Shown here in pieces: positions 25,458 to 34,350 of a stretch of DNA of 64,000 nt. The notes beneath the pieces are model-generated. The model was not told the origin of the DNA. It saw only the letters and a list, made by a program, of their open reading frames with translations, and did not search any database. The stretch is from Flavivirga sp. 57AJ16 (GTDB lineage: Bacteria > Bacteroidota > Bacteroidia > Flavobacteriales > Flavobacteriaceae), in the NCBI RefSeq assembly GCF_028736925.1, contig NZ_JAQZAT010000004.1:163617-227616 (forward strand). The letters run 5' to 3'. Numbering within the stretch: position 1 is the stretch's first letter; the number at the start of each line of letters is the position of its first letter. Both the position numbers and the translations under genes were made by a program.

Positions 25458-26999
25458 TTACCCACAGGTATTCTTTTTGAGTTGGGAATTTATAAACTCG
25501 GAAGGTGTTAGCGATGTCTCTTTTTTGAACGCCTTGTTGAAAGTGACTTTATTATTATATCCTACTTCATAGGCAACATCAATAATGTTAAGGCTTCCGT
25601 GGATATCTTCTTTAAGAATATTAATAGCTTCTTTAATTCTAAATTTATTTATAAGCTCAAAAAAATTTATATTGAAATGTTCATTTATTATTTGAGAGGT
25701 ATTGTGCCTTGTTGTATTTAATCTTTTGGATAATACTTCAAGATTTATATTGTTTTCTTTATACACTTTGTCTTCTACAAAAAGCTTAATTAAATTTTCT
25801 TTGAGCTCTTGGGATAAGGCATTCGTAAGTCCCGATTTTTGATATTTGCCCAAAGATATTATACTCTCTTTTAGCGCATCATAATCGTACTTAAAAATTT
25901 CGGGCTGCACATATGCCATGTAGGCCAGATATATAACCATAACAGACATAATACTTACCTGGATATAGTTAATAAAGTAGGGAAAAGAAAGCAATAAGCC
26001 GCTTACCGGCAAACCGTAAATAATATAAGAGATGAGATATACAATATGTATTCTGTAAATCGTTTTCTTCCATGTATCAATAGGTCGTTCTTTATTCTCG
26101 AAGCCCGTCTCTTTTTTTCTATGACTGAATTGAAATCTCCCTATTAAAATCGCATATATAACCAGTGACACCACCTTAGATATAAAGATTACATACCTGT
26201 AACTATCGTAAGAATTGTTCAATTCCAGCATGATCTCAATTTTTTCATTGCCAGAAAGCGAATACATTGGGAACAAAAACACAATTAAAACAAGTGTTGG
26301 CAAAAAATGCAATAAATCAATAGGTTTAAACTTAAAATTATAAGTAACACTTTTAAAATAAAAATATAGTAATGGTCCATATAAAAGGGCACCTACCGAG
26401 GCCATTAAATAGGTATGGGGAAGTTTGTACTGAATGTTAGAGATGTACAAAACAAACTCCATGATAAATAAAGAATGTACCCCTACAAACCCACTAATAA
26501 ATAACTTAGCATATCTATTGGATTTCTTAGAAAAATTAATAATTACAGTGAAAAAAAAGCCAATTAAAGCAACATATAAAAACAAAAATGTAAGCCAATC
26601 TATTTTCAATAAGAGGTTTTTAGACAGCTCTTTATATTCTTCAGAATCACTAATAACATCATATACCCTATCGTTTAGGATTGAAAAATCCAATGTATTG
26701 TTAATATATTTTTTTGTGAAAATACAGGCATCCTTAGGTTGGTCCAAATCAGCATTTAGAATAGCCAATTTTTTAAATATCCTGACCGAATCCGGGTGTT
26801 TTTCTGCTATGGCATCATTATAAAGTACCAATAGCTCTAACTGCGTCATATCATTGCTGATGTTCTTCTGCTTAATTAAACTATCTATTTGTGTTAAAAA
26901 CAAATATGGAACCGTATTTAATTTGGGAGCTGCAACCAATTTGTTAGATATAACAAACAAGCATAAAACAAAAAGTAATATTTTTGAGTTAGATGACAT
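25458..26999 (-). CDS. Membrane-anchored AraC-family regulator
   Basis: This 513-residue protein has a signal-like N-terminus (KILLFVLCLFVISNKLVAA), a short extracytoplasmic stretch, about seven hydrophobic helices (residues about 135-365, e.g. WLTFLFLYVALIGFFFTVII, LLHFLPTLVLIVFLFPMY) and a C-terminal AraC DNA-binding domain (about 405-510; LSKRLNTTRHNTSQIINEHF, FFELINKFRIKEAINIL, IIDVAYEVGYNNKVTFNKAF). It probably senses a signal at the membrane and controls the SusC/D operon, which begins 254 bp downstream on the same strand. That control is inferred from position. Confidence 0.85.
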   Translation of the reverse strand: MSSNSKILLFVLCLFVISNKLVAAPKLNTVPYLFLTQIDSLIKQKNISNDMTQLELLVLYNDAIAEKHPDSVRIFKKLAILNADLDQPKDACIFTKKYINNTLDFSILNDRVYDVISDSEEYKELSKNLLLKIDWLTFLFLYVALIGFFFTVIINFSKKSNRYAKLFISGFVGVHSLFIMEFVLYISNIQYKLPHTYLMASVGALLYGPLLYFYFKSVTYNFKFKPIDLLHFLPTLVLIVFLFPMYSLSGNEKIEIMLELNNSYDSYRYVIFISKVVSLVIYAILIGRFQFSHRKKETGFENKERPIDTWKKTIYRIHIVYLISYIIYGLPVSGLLLSFPYFINYIQVSIMSVMVIYLAYMAYVQPEIFKYDYDALKESIISLGKYQKSGLTNALSQELKENLIKLFVEDKVYKENNINLEVLSKRLNTTRHNTSQIINEHFNINFFELINKFRIKEAINILKEDIHGSLNIIDVAYEVGYNNKVTFNKAFKKETSLTPSEFINSQLKKNTCG

Positions 27000-27221
27000 T
27001 AATGGATTAATTGAGAGTGGTTATAAAACGCTTTTTATCAGCAAAACTAACAGGCTATTAAATTATAAATAAAGAGCTTTATAATTCTTAAAAAAAACTT
27101 AAATAAGTAACTCCCGATAATAATACACCTTGTCTTTCCTTAAATTATGATCTGTTTTCAACAAAAACATCAAAATTTTAACACTTTCCGCAGAGCATAT
27201 TTTGGAGTAAATACTATATTA

Positions 27222-28241
27222 TCAACCTCTAACCTTTTGCTCCCATGCCCATGCAGAACGCATAGCATCATCTAAAGCTAATTCGGTTTTCCAACCCAAT
27301 TCATCATTGGCCTTATTGGTATCTGCATATGCCGAAATAATATCCCCTTCTCTTCTATCGACAATTTTATAATTTAGTTTGACTCCAGAGACACGTTCAA
27401 AAGACTGAACAACTTCCAGCACAGAACTCCCTTTTCCTGTACCTAAATTAAAAGTTTCATAATTGGCTTTGTTCTTGTTCTGAAGTAAGCGCCCTAAAGC
27501 AACAACATGTGCTTTAGCCAAATCTACTACATGAATATAATCTCGAATGCAGGTACCGTCTGGTGTTGGATAATCGTCTCCAAAAACAGATAATTCTTTA
27601 CGCAACCCAATGGCTGTCTGTGTAATGAAAGGAACTAAATTTTGCGGTACGCCAATTGGCAATTCTCCAATCATACCCGACTCGTGCGCTCCAACGGGAT
27701 TAAAATAACGCAATGCGATAGCCTTTAAATTAGACGATACTTTACAAGTATCCTTAATTATTTCTTCACCAATCTGTTTTGTATTTCCATAAGGAGACTC
27801 CGCTTGTTTTACAGGTGCATTTTCGGTTATTGGTAATTCGTCAGCTTGTCCATAAACCGTACAGGAAGAGCTAAAAATAAATCCAGCAGATGGTAGTTTT
27901 TTAAGTTCCTTAAGAATATAGACCAATGTGCTAATATTATTCTCATAATATAGTAATGGTTCTTTTACACTCTCGCCTACCGCTTTACTTGCTGCAAAAT
28001 GAATAACCCCTTTTACATCATTATGTTTCTTAAAAAATGCTTCTACTTTATCTTTTTCTTTAAGATCCAATTTTTCAAAAATGGGAGTTTTACCCGTTAT
28101 TGCTGTTATCCCATCTAATACTTTTTCTGAAGAATTTGACAGATCATCAATTATTACAACTTCGTAACCTTCATTTTGTAATTCAACAACGGTATGTGAC
28201 CCTATAAACCCTAATCCGCCAGTAACTAATATTTTATCCAT
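27222..28241 (-). CDS. galE: UDP-glucose 4-epimerase
   Basis: GalE interconverts UDP-glucose and UDP-galactose using bound NAD. The 339-residue protein is an extended short-chain dehydrogenase: GGLGFIGSHTVVEL (NAD-binding), DDLSNSSEKVL, IHFAASKAVGESV, FSSSCTVYG, the catalytic tyrosine-lysine pair in SPYGNTK, then ALRYFNPVGAHESG, DGTCIRDYIHVVDLA and YNLGTGKGSSV-like FNLGTGKGSSVLEV. Length is standard. The start overlaps the end of the aminotransferase gene by 8 bp, so the two are co-translated, probably for cell-surface polysaccharide precursors. Confidence 0.94.
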   Translation of the reverse strand: MDKILVTGGLGFIGSHTVVELQNEGYEVVIIDDLSNSSEKVLDGITAITGKTPIFEKLDLKEKDKVEAFFKKHNDVKGVIHFAASKAVGESVKEPLLYYENNISTLVYILKELKKLPSAGFIFSSSCTVYGQADELPITENAPVKQAESPYGNTKQIGEEIIKDTCKVSSNLKAIALRYFNPVGAHESGMIGELPIGVPQNLVPFITQTAIGLRKELSVFGDDYPTPDGTCIRDYIHVVDLAKAHVVALGRLLQNKNKANYETFNLGTGKGSSVLEVVQSFERVSGVKLNYKIVDRREGDIISAYADTNKANDELGWKTELALDDAMRSAWAWEQKVRG

Positions 28242-29388
28242 TTATAAATTTAATAATTGTTGATGTAATATATTCAATTTGTTCGTCATCCAACTCGGTA
28301 TGCATTGGCAGCGAAATTACTTCTTTAACTAATTGATTCGTTACTTTAAAATCATCTTCATTATACCTATCTCCCTTATAAGCTTTTTGGTTATGAAGCG
28401 GAATGGGGTAGTAAACACCACAAGGTATATTATGGGTATTTAAATGTTTTACCAACGCATCCCTATCAACGTCTTTTATTCTAAGTGTATATTGATGAAA
28501 AACGTGACAATCGCAAGTATCACAAACTTCTAAACAACCATTTGATACTTTTGGCGTCATCACATTTTCAACACCTTCAAATGCCTTATTATATTTCTTT
28601 GCAGCACCCTGCCTTGATTTATTATAAGTATCCAAATGTGGTAATTTAGCATCCAAAACTGCTGCCTGAATGCTATCCAAACGTGAATTTACGCCCACGA
28701 CATCATGATGGTAACGTTCATACATCCCATGGTTTACGATGCCTCTAATGGTATGTGCTAAATCATCGTTATTCGTAAAAATAGCACCGCCATCTCCATA
28801 GCAACCCAAGTTTTTAGACGGGAAAAAAGAAGTAGAAGCTACATGGCCTATAGTTCCAGCTTTAGATTTACTACCGTTTTTAAAGGTATAAGATGCCCCT
28901 ATGGCTTGCGCATTATCTTCAATTACAAATAAATTATGTTCCTTGGCAATCTCCATGATAGATTCCATGTTAGCACACTGCCCAAATAAGTGCACAGGGA
29001 CTATGGCTTTTGTTTTAGGCGTGATGGCTCTTTTAATAGCTTCAATATTTATATTGAAATCATCCTCGTTAACATCTACTAGAACTGGGGTTAATTGTAA
29101 TAATGCGATCACTTCTACAGTTGCTGCAAAGGTAAAATCTGCAGTAATAACCTCATCCCCTGGCTTTAAACCTAAACCCATCATCGCTATTTGCAAGGCA
29201 TCCGTACCATTAGCACAAGGAATAACATGCTTCACTCCTAAATATTCCTCTAAATTCTTTTGAAACTCATGAACTTTGGGACCATTAATAAATGAGGTGT
29301 TTTCTATAACTTCTTGAATAGAAGGGTTAACGACATTTTTTATATCGTTATACTGACCTTTAAGATCAACCATTTGAATTTTCTTCAT
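28234..29388 (-). CDS. DegT/DnrJ/EryC1/StrS-family sugar aminotransferase
   Basis: This 384-residue PLP enzyme should transfer an amino group to a nucleotide-linked keto-sugar. Motifs: MVDLKGQYNDIKNVV, CANGTDALQIAMMGLGLKPG, DFTFAATVEVI, VPVHLFGQCANMESIMEIA, VIEDNAQAIGA and the PLP lysine in SFFPSKNLGCYGDGGAIFT. An unusual cysteine cluster, CLEVCDTCDCHVFH (about residues 289-302), lies just before the conserved HQYTLR segment. The gene overlaps galE and is divergent from waaA, consistent with surface-glycan synthesis. The exact sugar is unknown. Confidence 0.9.
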   Translation of the reverse strand: MKKIQMVDLKGQYNDIKNVVNPSIQEVIENTSFINGPKVHEFQKNLEEYLGVKHVIPCANGTDALQIAMMGLGLKPGDEVITADFTFAATVEVIALLQLTPVLVDVNEDDFNINIEAIKRAITPKTKAIVPVHLFGQCANMESIMEIAKEHNLFVIEDNAQAIGASYTFKNGSKSKAGTIGHVASTSFFPSKNLGCYGDGGAIFTNNDDLAHTIRGIVNHGMYERYHHDVVGVNSRLDSIQAAVLDAKLPHLDTYNKSRQGAAKKYNKAFEGVENVMTPKVSNGCLEVCDTCDCHVFHQYTLRIKDVDRDALVKHLNTHNIPCGVYYPIPLHNQKAYKGDRYNEDDFKVTNQLVKEVISLPMHTELDDEQIEYITSTIIKFING

Positions 29389-29547
29389 CTAAAAAAAATT
29401 ATAGTCTTATTGTTTTTAAACAAAAAAATCAAGACTAATTTTAAGGAATACCCTTTATGGGTCAACAGCCTACAAAATTACAAAAATCATTTACGCTAAA
29501 CAATGAATTTGTTTCAAAGAAATGTATTTTAGCAGTAAAGAAAAAAA

Positions 29548-30783
29548 TTGAGTTTTATTTACAATATAGGTATCCATATAGTACACCTTGGGTTAAAATG
29601 TGCTTCCTTATTTAATGAAAAAATTAAAAAGGGCATGGTGGGTCGTCGAAATACTTTTAAGGTTCTTGAAAGCCATTTAAATTCCAGTGATAAAACGTTA
29701 TGGTTTCATTGTGCTTCTTTAGGCGAATATGAACAGGGGCTTCCTGTTTTTAAAATACTGAGAGCACAATATAAACAGCACAAAATTGTACTTAGCTTCT
29801 TTTCTCCCTCTGGGTATGAAGTTCGTAAAAATTCACCTATTGCAGATGTTGTTGTTTATTTGCCCCTGGATAGCAAAAGGCATGCAAAACGGTTTATAAA
29901 CATTCTTAATCCAGAACTTACCATTTTTGTTAAATACGATATTTGGCCCAATTTTTTAAATGAATTAAAAAGAAGCGGGTTACGTGCTATTTTAATTTCG
30001 GCCGCCTTTAGAAAAAATCAACCTTACTTTAAATTTTATGGTACGGAATTAAGGCGTGCCCTATTTACTTTCGAACATATTTTTACACAAAATGAAATTT
30101 CAAAAACATTACTTCAATCCATACATTACAACAACGTAACTGTTAGTGGTGATACCCGTTTTGATCGTGTATCCAGTCAATTAGAATTAAATAACCATTT
30201 AAGTTTTATTGAAATCTTTAAAGACGGTAAGCTATGTGTAGTAGCAGGCAGTACATGGCCTGAAGATGAAAATTTATTGATTAATTATATCAATGCTACT
30301 GACCATAAAAATGTCAAGTTTATTATCGCACCCCATAATATAAAAACCACGCAAATAAATAATATTCAAGAAAAGCTACAGGTTAAGTCTGTATTATATT
30401 CCCAAAAAAATGACACGTCATTAATCAATGCTCGGGTTTTTATAATAGATACTATAGGAATTCTCTCAAAAGTTTACAGTTACGCAAATATTGCTTATGT
30501 TGGTGGTGCTATGGGACATACCGGCTTGCACAATACTTTAGAGCCTGCCGTATTTGCAATACCCATTATTATTGGTCCTCATCACGAAAAGTTTCCAGAG
30601 GCCCAAGATATGATAAATATTAACGGTATGTTTTCTGTTTCCGACCAAAAAGAATTTAATAGCATCTTAAACGAACTGATTCAAAACAAAGAAAAACGTC
30701 TGTTTTCCGGAAAGAAAAACGGCCATTATATCTCAAAAAATAAAGGAGCCGTCATCCAAATAATAGATTATCTGCGTATATAA
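29548..30783 (+). CDS. waaA: 3-deoxy-D-manno-octulosonic acid transferase
   Basis: WaaA (KdtA) attaches Kdo to lipid A at the inner membrane. The 411-residue protein starts at a TTG (29548); the next in-frame ATG would remove the membrane-proximal N-terminal helix (YNIGIHIVHLGLKCASLF) typical of the family, so I keep the TTG. Family features: WFHCASLGEYEQG, LSFFSPSGYEVRKN, YLPLDSKRHAKRFINILNP, VKYDIWPNFLNELK, VSGDTRFDRV, VVAGSTWPEDE and AYVGGAMGHTGLHNTLEPA. It is divergent from the aminotransferase-galE pair. Confidence 0.93.
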   Translation: MSFIYNIGIHIVHLGLKCASLFNEKIKKGMVGRRNTFKVLESHLNSSDKTLWFHCASLGEYEQGLPVFKILRAQYKQHKIVLSFFSPSGYEVRKNSPIADVVVYLPLDSKRHAKRFINILNPELTIFVKYDIWPNFLNELKRSGLRAILISAAFRKNQPYFKFYGTELRRALFTFEHIFTQNEISKTLLQSIHYNNVTVSGDTRFDRVSSQLELNNHLSFIEIFKDGKLCVVAGSTWPEDENLLINYINATDHKNVKFIIAPHNIKTTQINNIQEKLQVKSVLYSQKNDTSLINARVFIIDTIGILSKVYSYANIAYVGGAMGHTGLHNTLEPAVFAIPIIIGPHHEKFPEAQDMININGMFSVSDQKEFNSILNELIQNKEKRLFSGKKNGHYISKNKGAVIQIIDYLRI

Positions 30784-30826
30784 GGTATTTTATAGGGAAA
30801 TTGTTAAAAAAAATAATATAAAACTC

Positions 30827-30855
30827 TTGAAATTTACTAAAAGTTACTAAATTCG
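30827..30855 (+). promoter_or_regulatory. Probable promoter of the Ala/Glu-rich lipoprotein gene
   Basis: TTG at 30827-30829 and TAAATTCG at 30848-30855 are separated by 18 bases and resemble the Bacteroidota -33/-7 elements. The start codon is 47 bases further on. Confidence 0.4.
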
Positions 30856-30902
30856 TATTTAGTATTTTAATACTCAAATAATTAACACTAAAACAAAGAA
30901 CA

Positions 30903-31190
30903 ATGAAAAAATTATTATTAAGTACCGCTTTATTACTAGTATTAACTTTATCTTTTACTTCTTGCAGAGATACTAAAAAAACTGAAGAAGCTGCTACTGA
31001 TGCTGTAGAAGCTGCTGCTGATGCTACTGAAGAAGCTGCAGAAGCTACTGCTGATGCTGTAGAAGAAGCTGCTGACGATGCTGAAGAAGCTATGGAAGAA
31101 GCTGCTGACGATGCTGAAAAAGCGGTTGACGATGCTCTTGATACAGCAAAAGAAAAAGTTGAAGAAGCAAAGGAAGAAGCTGGTCACTAA
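30903..31190 (+). CDS. Small Ala/Glu-rich coiled-coil lipoprotein
   Basis: This 95-residue protein has a lipoprotein signal (LLLSTALLLVLTLSFTSC, Cys at 21). The rest is built almost entirely of Ala, Glu, Asp, Thr and Lys in repeats of the type EEAAxDAxEEA, predicting one long acidic alpha helix or coiled coil. The DNA is correspondingly repetitive (GAAGCTGCT-like units). Similar small lipoproteins exist in Flavobacteriaceae, but I know of no function. A clear terminator follows and a promoter precedes it, so it is a single-gene unit and real despite low complexity. Confidence 0.8.
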   Translation: MKKLLLSTALLLVLTLSFTSCRDTKKTEEAATDAVEAAADATEEAAEATADAVEEAADDAEEAMEEAADDAEKAVDDALDTAKEKVEEAKEEAGH

Positions 31191-31210
31191 TACCAACAAT
31201 AATACCTTCT

Positions 31211-31242
31211 AAAAAAAAATAAGGCTACCTAAAAAGGTAGTC
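31211..31242 (+). terminator. Rho-independent terminator of the small lipoprotein gene
   Basis: GGCTACCT-AAAA-AGGTAGTC is followed by TTTTTTTT. It lies about 25 bases after the stop codon. Confidence 0.85.
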
Positions 31243-31329
31243 TTTTTTTTGAGTAATACCTTCCCATGTCATATTACCGTCAAATTAAAACACCCTCTTT
31301 TCCTTTCCACTTCAGCACTTTGGCTATTT

Positions 31330-31417
31330 ACTTGGCATAACCGTTAAAAGAAGCCATAACGAAGGTATGGGTCTAGCCAAGTGAGTTCTTGTTTTATGTT
31401 TCGTATAAAACAAGAAC
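31330..31417. other. Nested strong hairpins between lipoprotein gene and azurin
   Basis: GTTCTTGTTTTAT (31385-31397) is perfectly repeated inverted at 31405-31417 with a 7-base loop: a 13-bp stem. Just upstream, ACTTGGC (31330-31336) pairs with GCCAAGT (31376-31382), enclosing 39 bases. There is no ORF in this 300-bp gap. The region lies downstream of two convergent genes; it could be a bidirectional terminator, a structured RNA or a decayed mobile element. Confidence 0.5.
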
Positions 31418-31490
31418 CGATTTAACTAATTTCCTGAAACCAACTAGGCAAGCTGATTCTTTCGATTTTATCTATAGACTTGAATTAGTA

Positions 31491-32003
31491 TTATTCAACG
31501 ATCAATTTACCTTTCATCATAGCATAATGCCCTGGAAAACTACACAAGTAATCATATTCGCCTGCTGCTGGGGCAACAAACTCAACAGAAGTCGTTTGTC
31601 CTGCTCCAATTAAAGAAGTATGCGCTATAACATCTTTTGTCTTTTCTGGTATATATTCGTTGTCTTTAGCAACAGCTGCCTCAGCAGCAAAGCCAGCAAG
31701 ATCTACACCTTGTTTAAGAAGTACAAAATTATGTCCCATGACATTAACATCTAATTTCCCTTTATGCCTTAAAGTAACTTTCACTTTTTGTCCAGCTTTT
31801 ACTCTAATCTCAGTCTTATCAAACTGCATTAAATCATTACCGGAAATAACTATTTCATTAGAATCCTTTGTTGCTGTGCTTGTAGAAGTGTCCTTTTTAT
31901 TTTCATAGCTAAACCCTTCCTTCTTTTTTTCTTCTTTGCCTCCACATGCGATTAATACCGCACAAGAAAAAATAGCACCTAGTACATACTTTGCTGTTTT
32001 CAT
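31491..32003 (-). CDS. Azurin-like cupredoxin lipoprotein
   Basis: This 170-residue protein has a lipobox (SCAVLIACGGKEE), a charged linker and a cupredoxin domain (about 45-170). Type 1 copper ligands are visible: the histidine in VMGHNF, then the C-terminal CSFPGHYAMMKG providing Cys, His and Met. Azurins are small periplasmic electron carriers; here it should be membrane-tethered on the periplasmic or surface side. Partner enzymes are not in the window. The gene is transcribed alone. Confidence 0.93.
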   Translation of the reverse strand: MKTAKYVLGAIFSCAVLIACGGKEEKKKEGFSYENKKDTSTSTATKDSNEIVISGNDLMQFDKTEIRVKAGQKVKVTLRHKGKLDVNVMGHNFVLLKQGVDLAGFAAEAAVAKDNEYIPEKTKDVIAHTSLIGAGQTTSVEFVAPAAGEYDYLCSFPGHYAMMKGKLIVE

Positions 32004-32151
32004 TTTTATTGTTTTAATTTAAAAATACTTTCTTTGAGTATAAACCAATTTAAACGTTCTTGATTATGGCGAAAATTAGCAATTTTTTAGCCGATTGAAA
32101 AAGTTTAAACCAGTCCTATTATTATATTTCTTTAAATGACTTCAATTTGTA
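32004..32151. other. Azurin upstream region
   Basis: AT-rich non-coding DNA that must contain the azurin promoter; a TATTTTTA on the minus strand near 32024 is a weak -7 candidate. Nothing else is evident. Confidence 0.3.
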
Positions 32152-32313
32152 ATACCATTTCTACCATAAAATACAACATATAATTCGTTTATTTTTCACT
32201 ATTTCTATATTATAAAAATAAATCGTAGCTAAGGCTATGATAGATTTTCATGCTTTGAACTAGCAAAAACTAATTCAAATTATTTATATCGCATTTTATA
32301 GCAGAACTGGTAT
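32152..32313. mobile_element. MITE-like element (ATACCA family, copy 4)
   Basis: A 162-bp non-coding segment begins ATACCATTTCTACCATAAAA and ends with an imperfect inverted copy closing in TGGTAT. The centre (TAGCTAAGGCTATGATAG, then TTTGAACT) resembles the element inside the TonB pseudogene at 8112-8270. Confidence 0.6.
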
Positions 32314-32356
32314 AATTATAAAATCTTATCAAAGATAAAGGTATTAACAAATAAAA

Positions 32357-32391
32357 TAGTGCAATATTTTTCAGTGAAAATTACTGCACTA
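32357..32391 (-). terminator. Possible terminator downstream of gapN
   Basis: TAGTGCA (32357-32363) pairs with TGCACTA (32385-32391); further inner A/T pairs extend the stem, and the minus strand continues with TTTTATTTG. It lies 160 bases after the gapN stop. The DNA between it and gapN has no ORF. Confidence 0.45.
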
Positions 32392-32550
32392 AATCAAAAA
32401 ATATTTATAGAAGTGGTTAAATAAAAGATATAAATCCCAACGCAAGTCCTGCCCCTGAAAATGGCCCCCGGGATCTAAGTATTAAACCTAGGATCCCACA
32501 AAGAGTGGAATTAGTTCATCCCATATAACTTATCAAATTTAAATATTTTA

Positions 32551-34143
32551 CTATAAAATATAATCTGTACTTATAAAATTAGATGTCTTTTTCTCTAATA
32601 ACTCTTTTAAAATAGCATTATTATAATCATTATCCTTTGATGCCACAAAGGTTCTTATTGAGAAAGAACGTAATGCATCATGCACACTTAAGGTACTAAA
32701 AGCAGAATCTTTTCTTCCCGTAAAAGGATAAACATCTGGGCCTCTTTGACAAGAACTGTTTAAATTAACCCTACAAACCAAGTTTACCAAAGTATCGATT
32801 AATGGTGATAACGTATTTATATTTTTACCAAACAAACTTACTTGCTGTCCATAATTAGATGCAGCCATATCATCTAATGGTTCTTCAATGTCTGTAAACG
32901 GAACAATGGGCACCAATGGTCCAAACTGTTCTTCTTTATATATTCGCATGCTTTTATCAACAGGATATAAAACTGCAGGAAATATAAAGTTCTCGCTCAT
33001 TTCTCCACCCTTTTTATTCAATATTTTTGCTCCTTTTTCCTGAGCATCGTCTATTAGCTCTTGAATGTAAGCTGGTTTATCAGCTTCCGGAAGCGGTGTT
33101 AATTTAACTCCAGCATCCCACGGGTTTCCAAACTTGAGTGCATCTACTTTTGCAGAATATCGTTTATTAAAGTCATCTGCAATAGATTCATGTACATACA
33201 ATACTTTTAAGGCTGTACAACGTTGCCCGTTAAAGGACAGTGTCCCTGCAATGCATTCGCTTACTGCTAAGTCTAAATCGGCATCAGGCAAAACGATCGC
33301 AGGATTTTTGGCTTCTAAGCCCAATACCAAACGTAACCTGTTTTTCTTTGGATGGCTACTTTGAATGGCGTTTGCAGATTTACTATTCCCAATTAATGCC
33401 AATACATCAATTTTACCAGATTGCATAATAGGTGTTGCCAATACACGACCACGACCATAAATAATATTTACAACCCCTTTTGGAAAACTATTTTGAAAAG
33501 CTTCTAACAATGGTGAAATTAATAATACTCCTAGTTTCGCTGGTTTAAAAATCACAGGATTCCCCATAATCAATGCAGGAATGAGCAATGTAAAAGTTTC
33601 ATTTAATGGGTAATTATAGGGACCTAAACATAAAACAACCCCTAATGGCCCTCTACGTATGTGCGCATATACGCCTTCGTTCTTTTCAAATTTTGCCGAA
33701 TCCCTATCAATTTGTTTATAAGCTTCAATAGTATCGTATATATAATCAATGGTTCTATCGAATTCTTTTTCTGAATCCGGAAGGTTCTTCCCTATTTCCC
33801 ACATAAGAAGCTTTACAATGGCATCCCGCTTGGTTTTCATTTGTTCTACAAACTTTTCCATGCAAGCAATCCTATCTACAACCTTCATGGTTGGCCATAA
33901 ACCTTGTCCTTTATCGTAAGCTCCTGTTGCTGAATTTAATGCTTCTAGTGCTTCCTTCTCAGTAAGCTGGGGAATGGTACCTAATAATGTAGGCTTATAA
34001 TCTTCTGTTGAAGAAATTGTTGAATACACTTCTGCGGTGTCACCTTCCCATTGTTTTAGCTCACCTGATACTAAATAGGTCTTTTGATGTAAAAGTGATT
34101 TGATTTTATATATTTCTGGAATGTCTAAAAATGATGTACTCAT
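32551..34143 (-). CDS. gapN: NADP-dependent glyceraldehyde-3-phosphate dehydrogenase (non-phosphorylating)
   Basis: This 530-residue aldehyde dehydrogenase oxidises glyceraldehyde-3-phosphate directly to 3-phosphoglycerate, producing NADPH. Motifs: [30 protein letters not shown], the catalytic Glu in [20 protein letters not shown], the catalytic Cys in [17 protein letters not shown], and [13 protein letters not shown]. The C-terminus [19 protein letters not shown] is typical of the GapN-like subgroup. The single-gene unit lies between azurin and the ilv operon. Another aldehyde substrate is possible. Confidence 0.9.
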   Translation of the reverse strand: MSTSFLDIPEIYKIKSLLHQKTYLVSGELKQWEGDTAEVYSTISSTEDYKPTLLGTIPQLTEKEALEALNSATGAYDKGQGLWPTMKVVDRIACMEKFVEQMKTKRDAIVKLLMWEIGKNLPDSEKEFDRTIDYIYDTIEAYKQIDRDSAKFEKNEGVYAHIRRGPLGVVLCLGPYNYPLNETFTLLIPALIMGNPVIFKPAKLGVLLISPLLEAFQNSFPKGVVNIIYGRGRVLATPIMQSGKIDVLALIGNSKSANAIQSSHPKKNRLRLVLGLEAKNPAIVLPDADLDLAVSECIAGTLSFNGQRCTALKVLYVHESIADDFNKRYSAKVDALKFGNPWDAGVKLTPLPEADKPAYIQELIDDAQEKGAKILNKKGGEMSENFIFPAVLYPVDKSMRIYKEEQFGPLVPIVPFTDIEEPLDDMAASNYGQQVSLFGKNINTLSPLIDTLVNLVCRVNLNSSCQRGPDVYPFTGRKDSAFSTLSVHDALRSFSIRTFVASKDNDYNNAILKELLEKKTSNFISTDYIL

Positions 34144-34350
34144 ACCTTTATAAATATAGCGTTTAAGTAAAGCAATATACTTATATTTTGATTTAATTTT
34201 CGCTAAAAAACAGGTTAGTATTAAATAAATATCATATTCTTAACAGTTTAATTACTTCCAAATAATTTATATAAGACGCAATCGTTTTCGGTTGTTAAAA
34301 CATAAAAGAAATGAAAAAATAAAAATCAGGCTAAAAACTTTATAAATAAA

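Noticed and set aside
29398..29499. Short ORF between the aminotransferase and waaA genes
   Set aside because: It partly overlaps the aminotransferase antisense and has no motif; the gap is a divergent promoter region.
30948..31199. 83-codon minus-strand ORF rich in Ser and Phe
   Set aside because: It is the antisense reading of the repetitive Ala/Glu lipoprotein gene.
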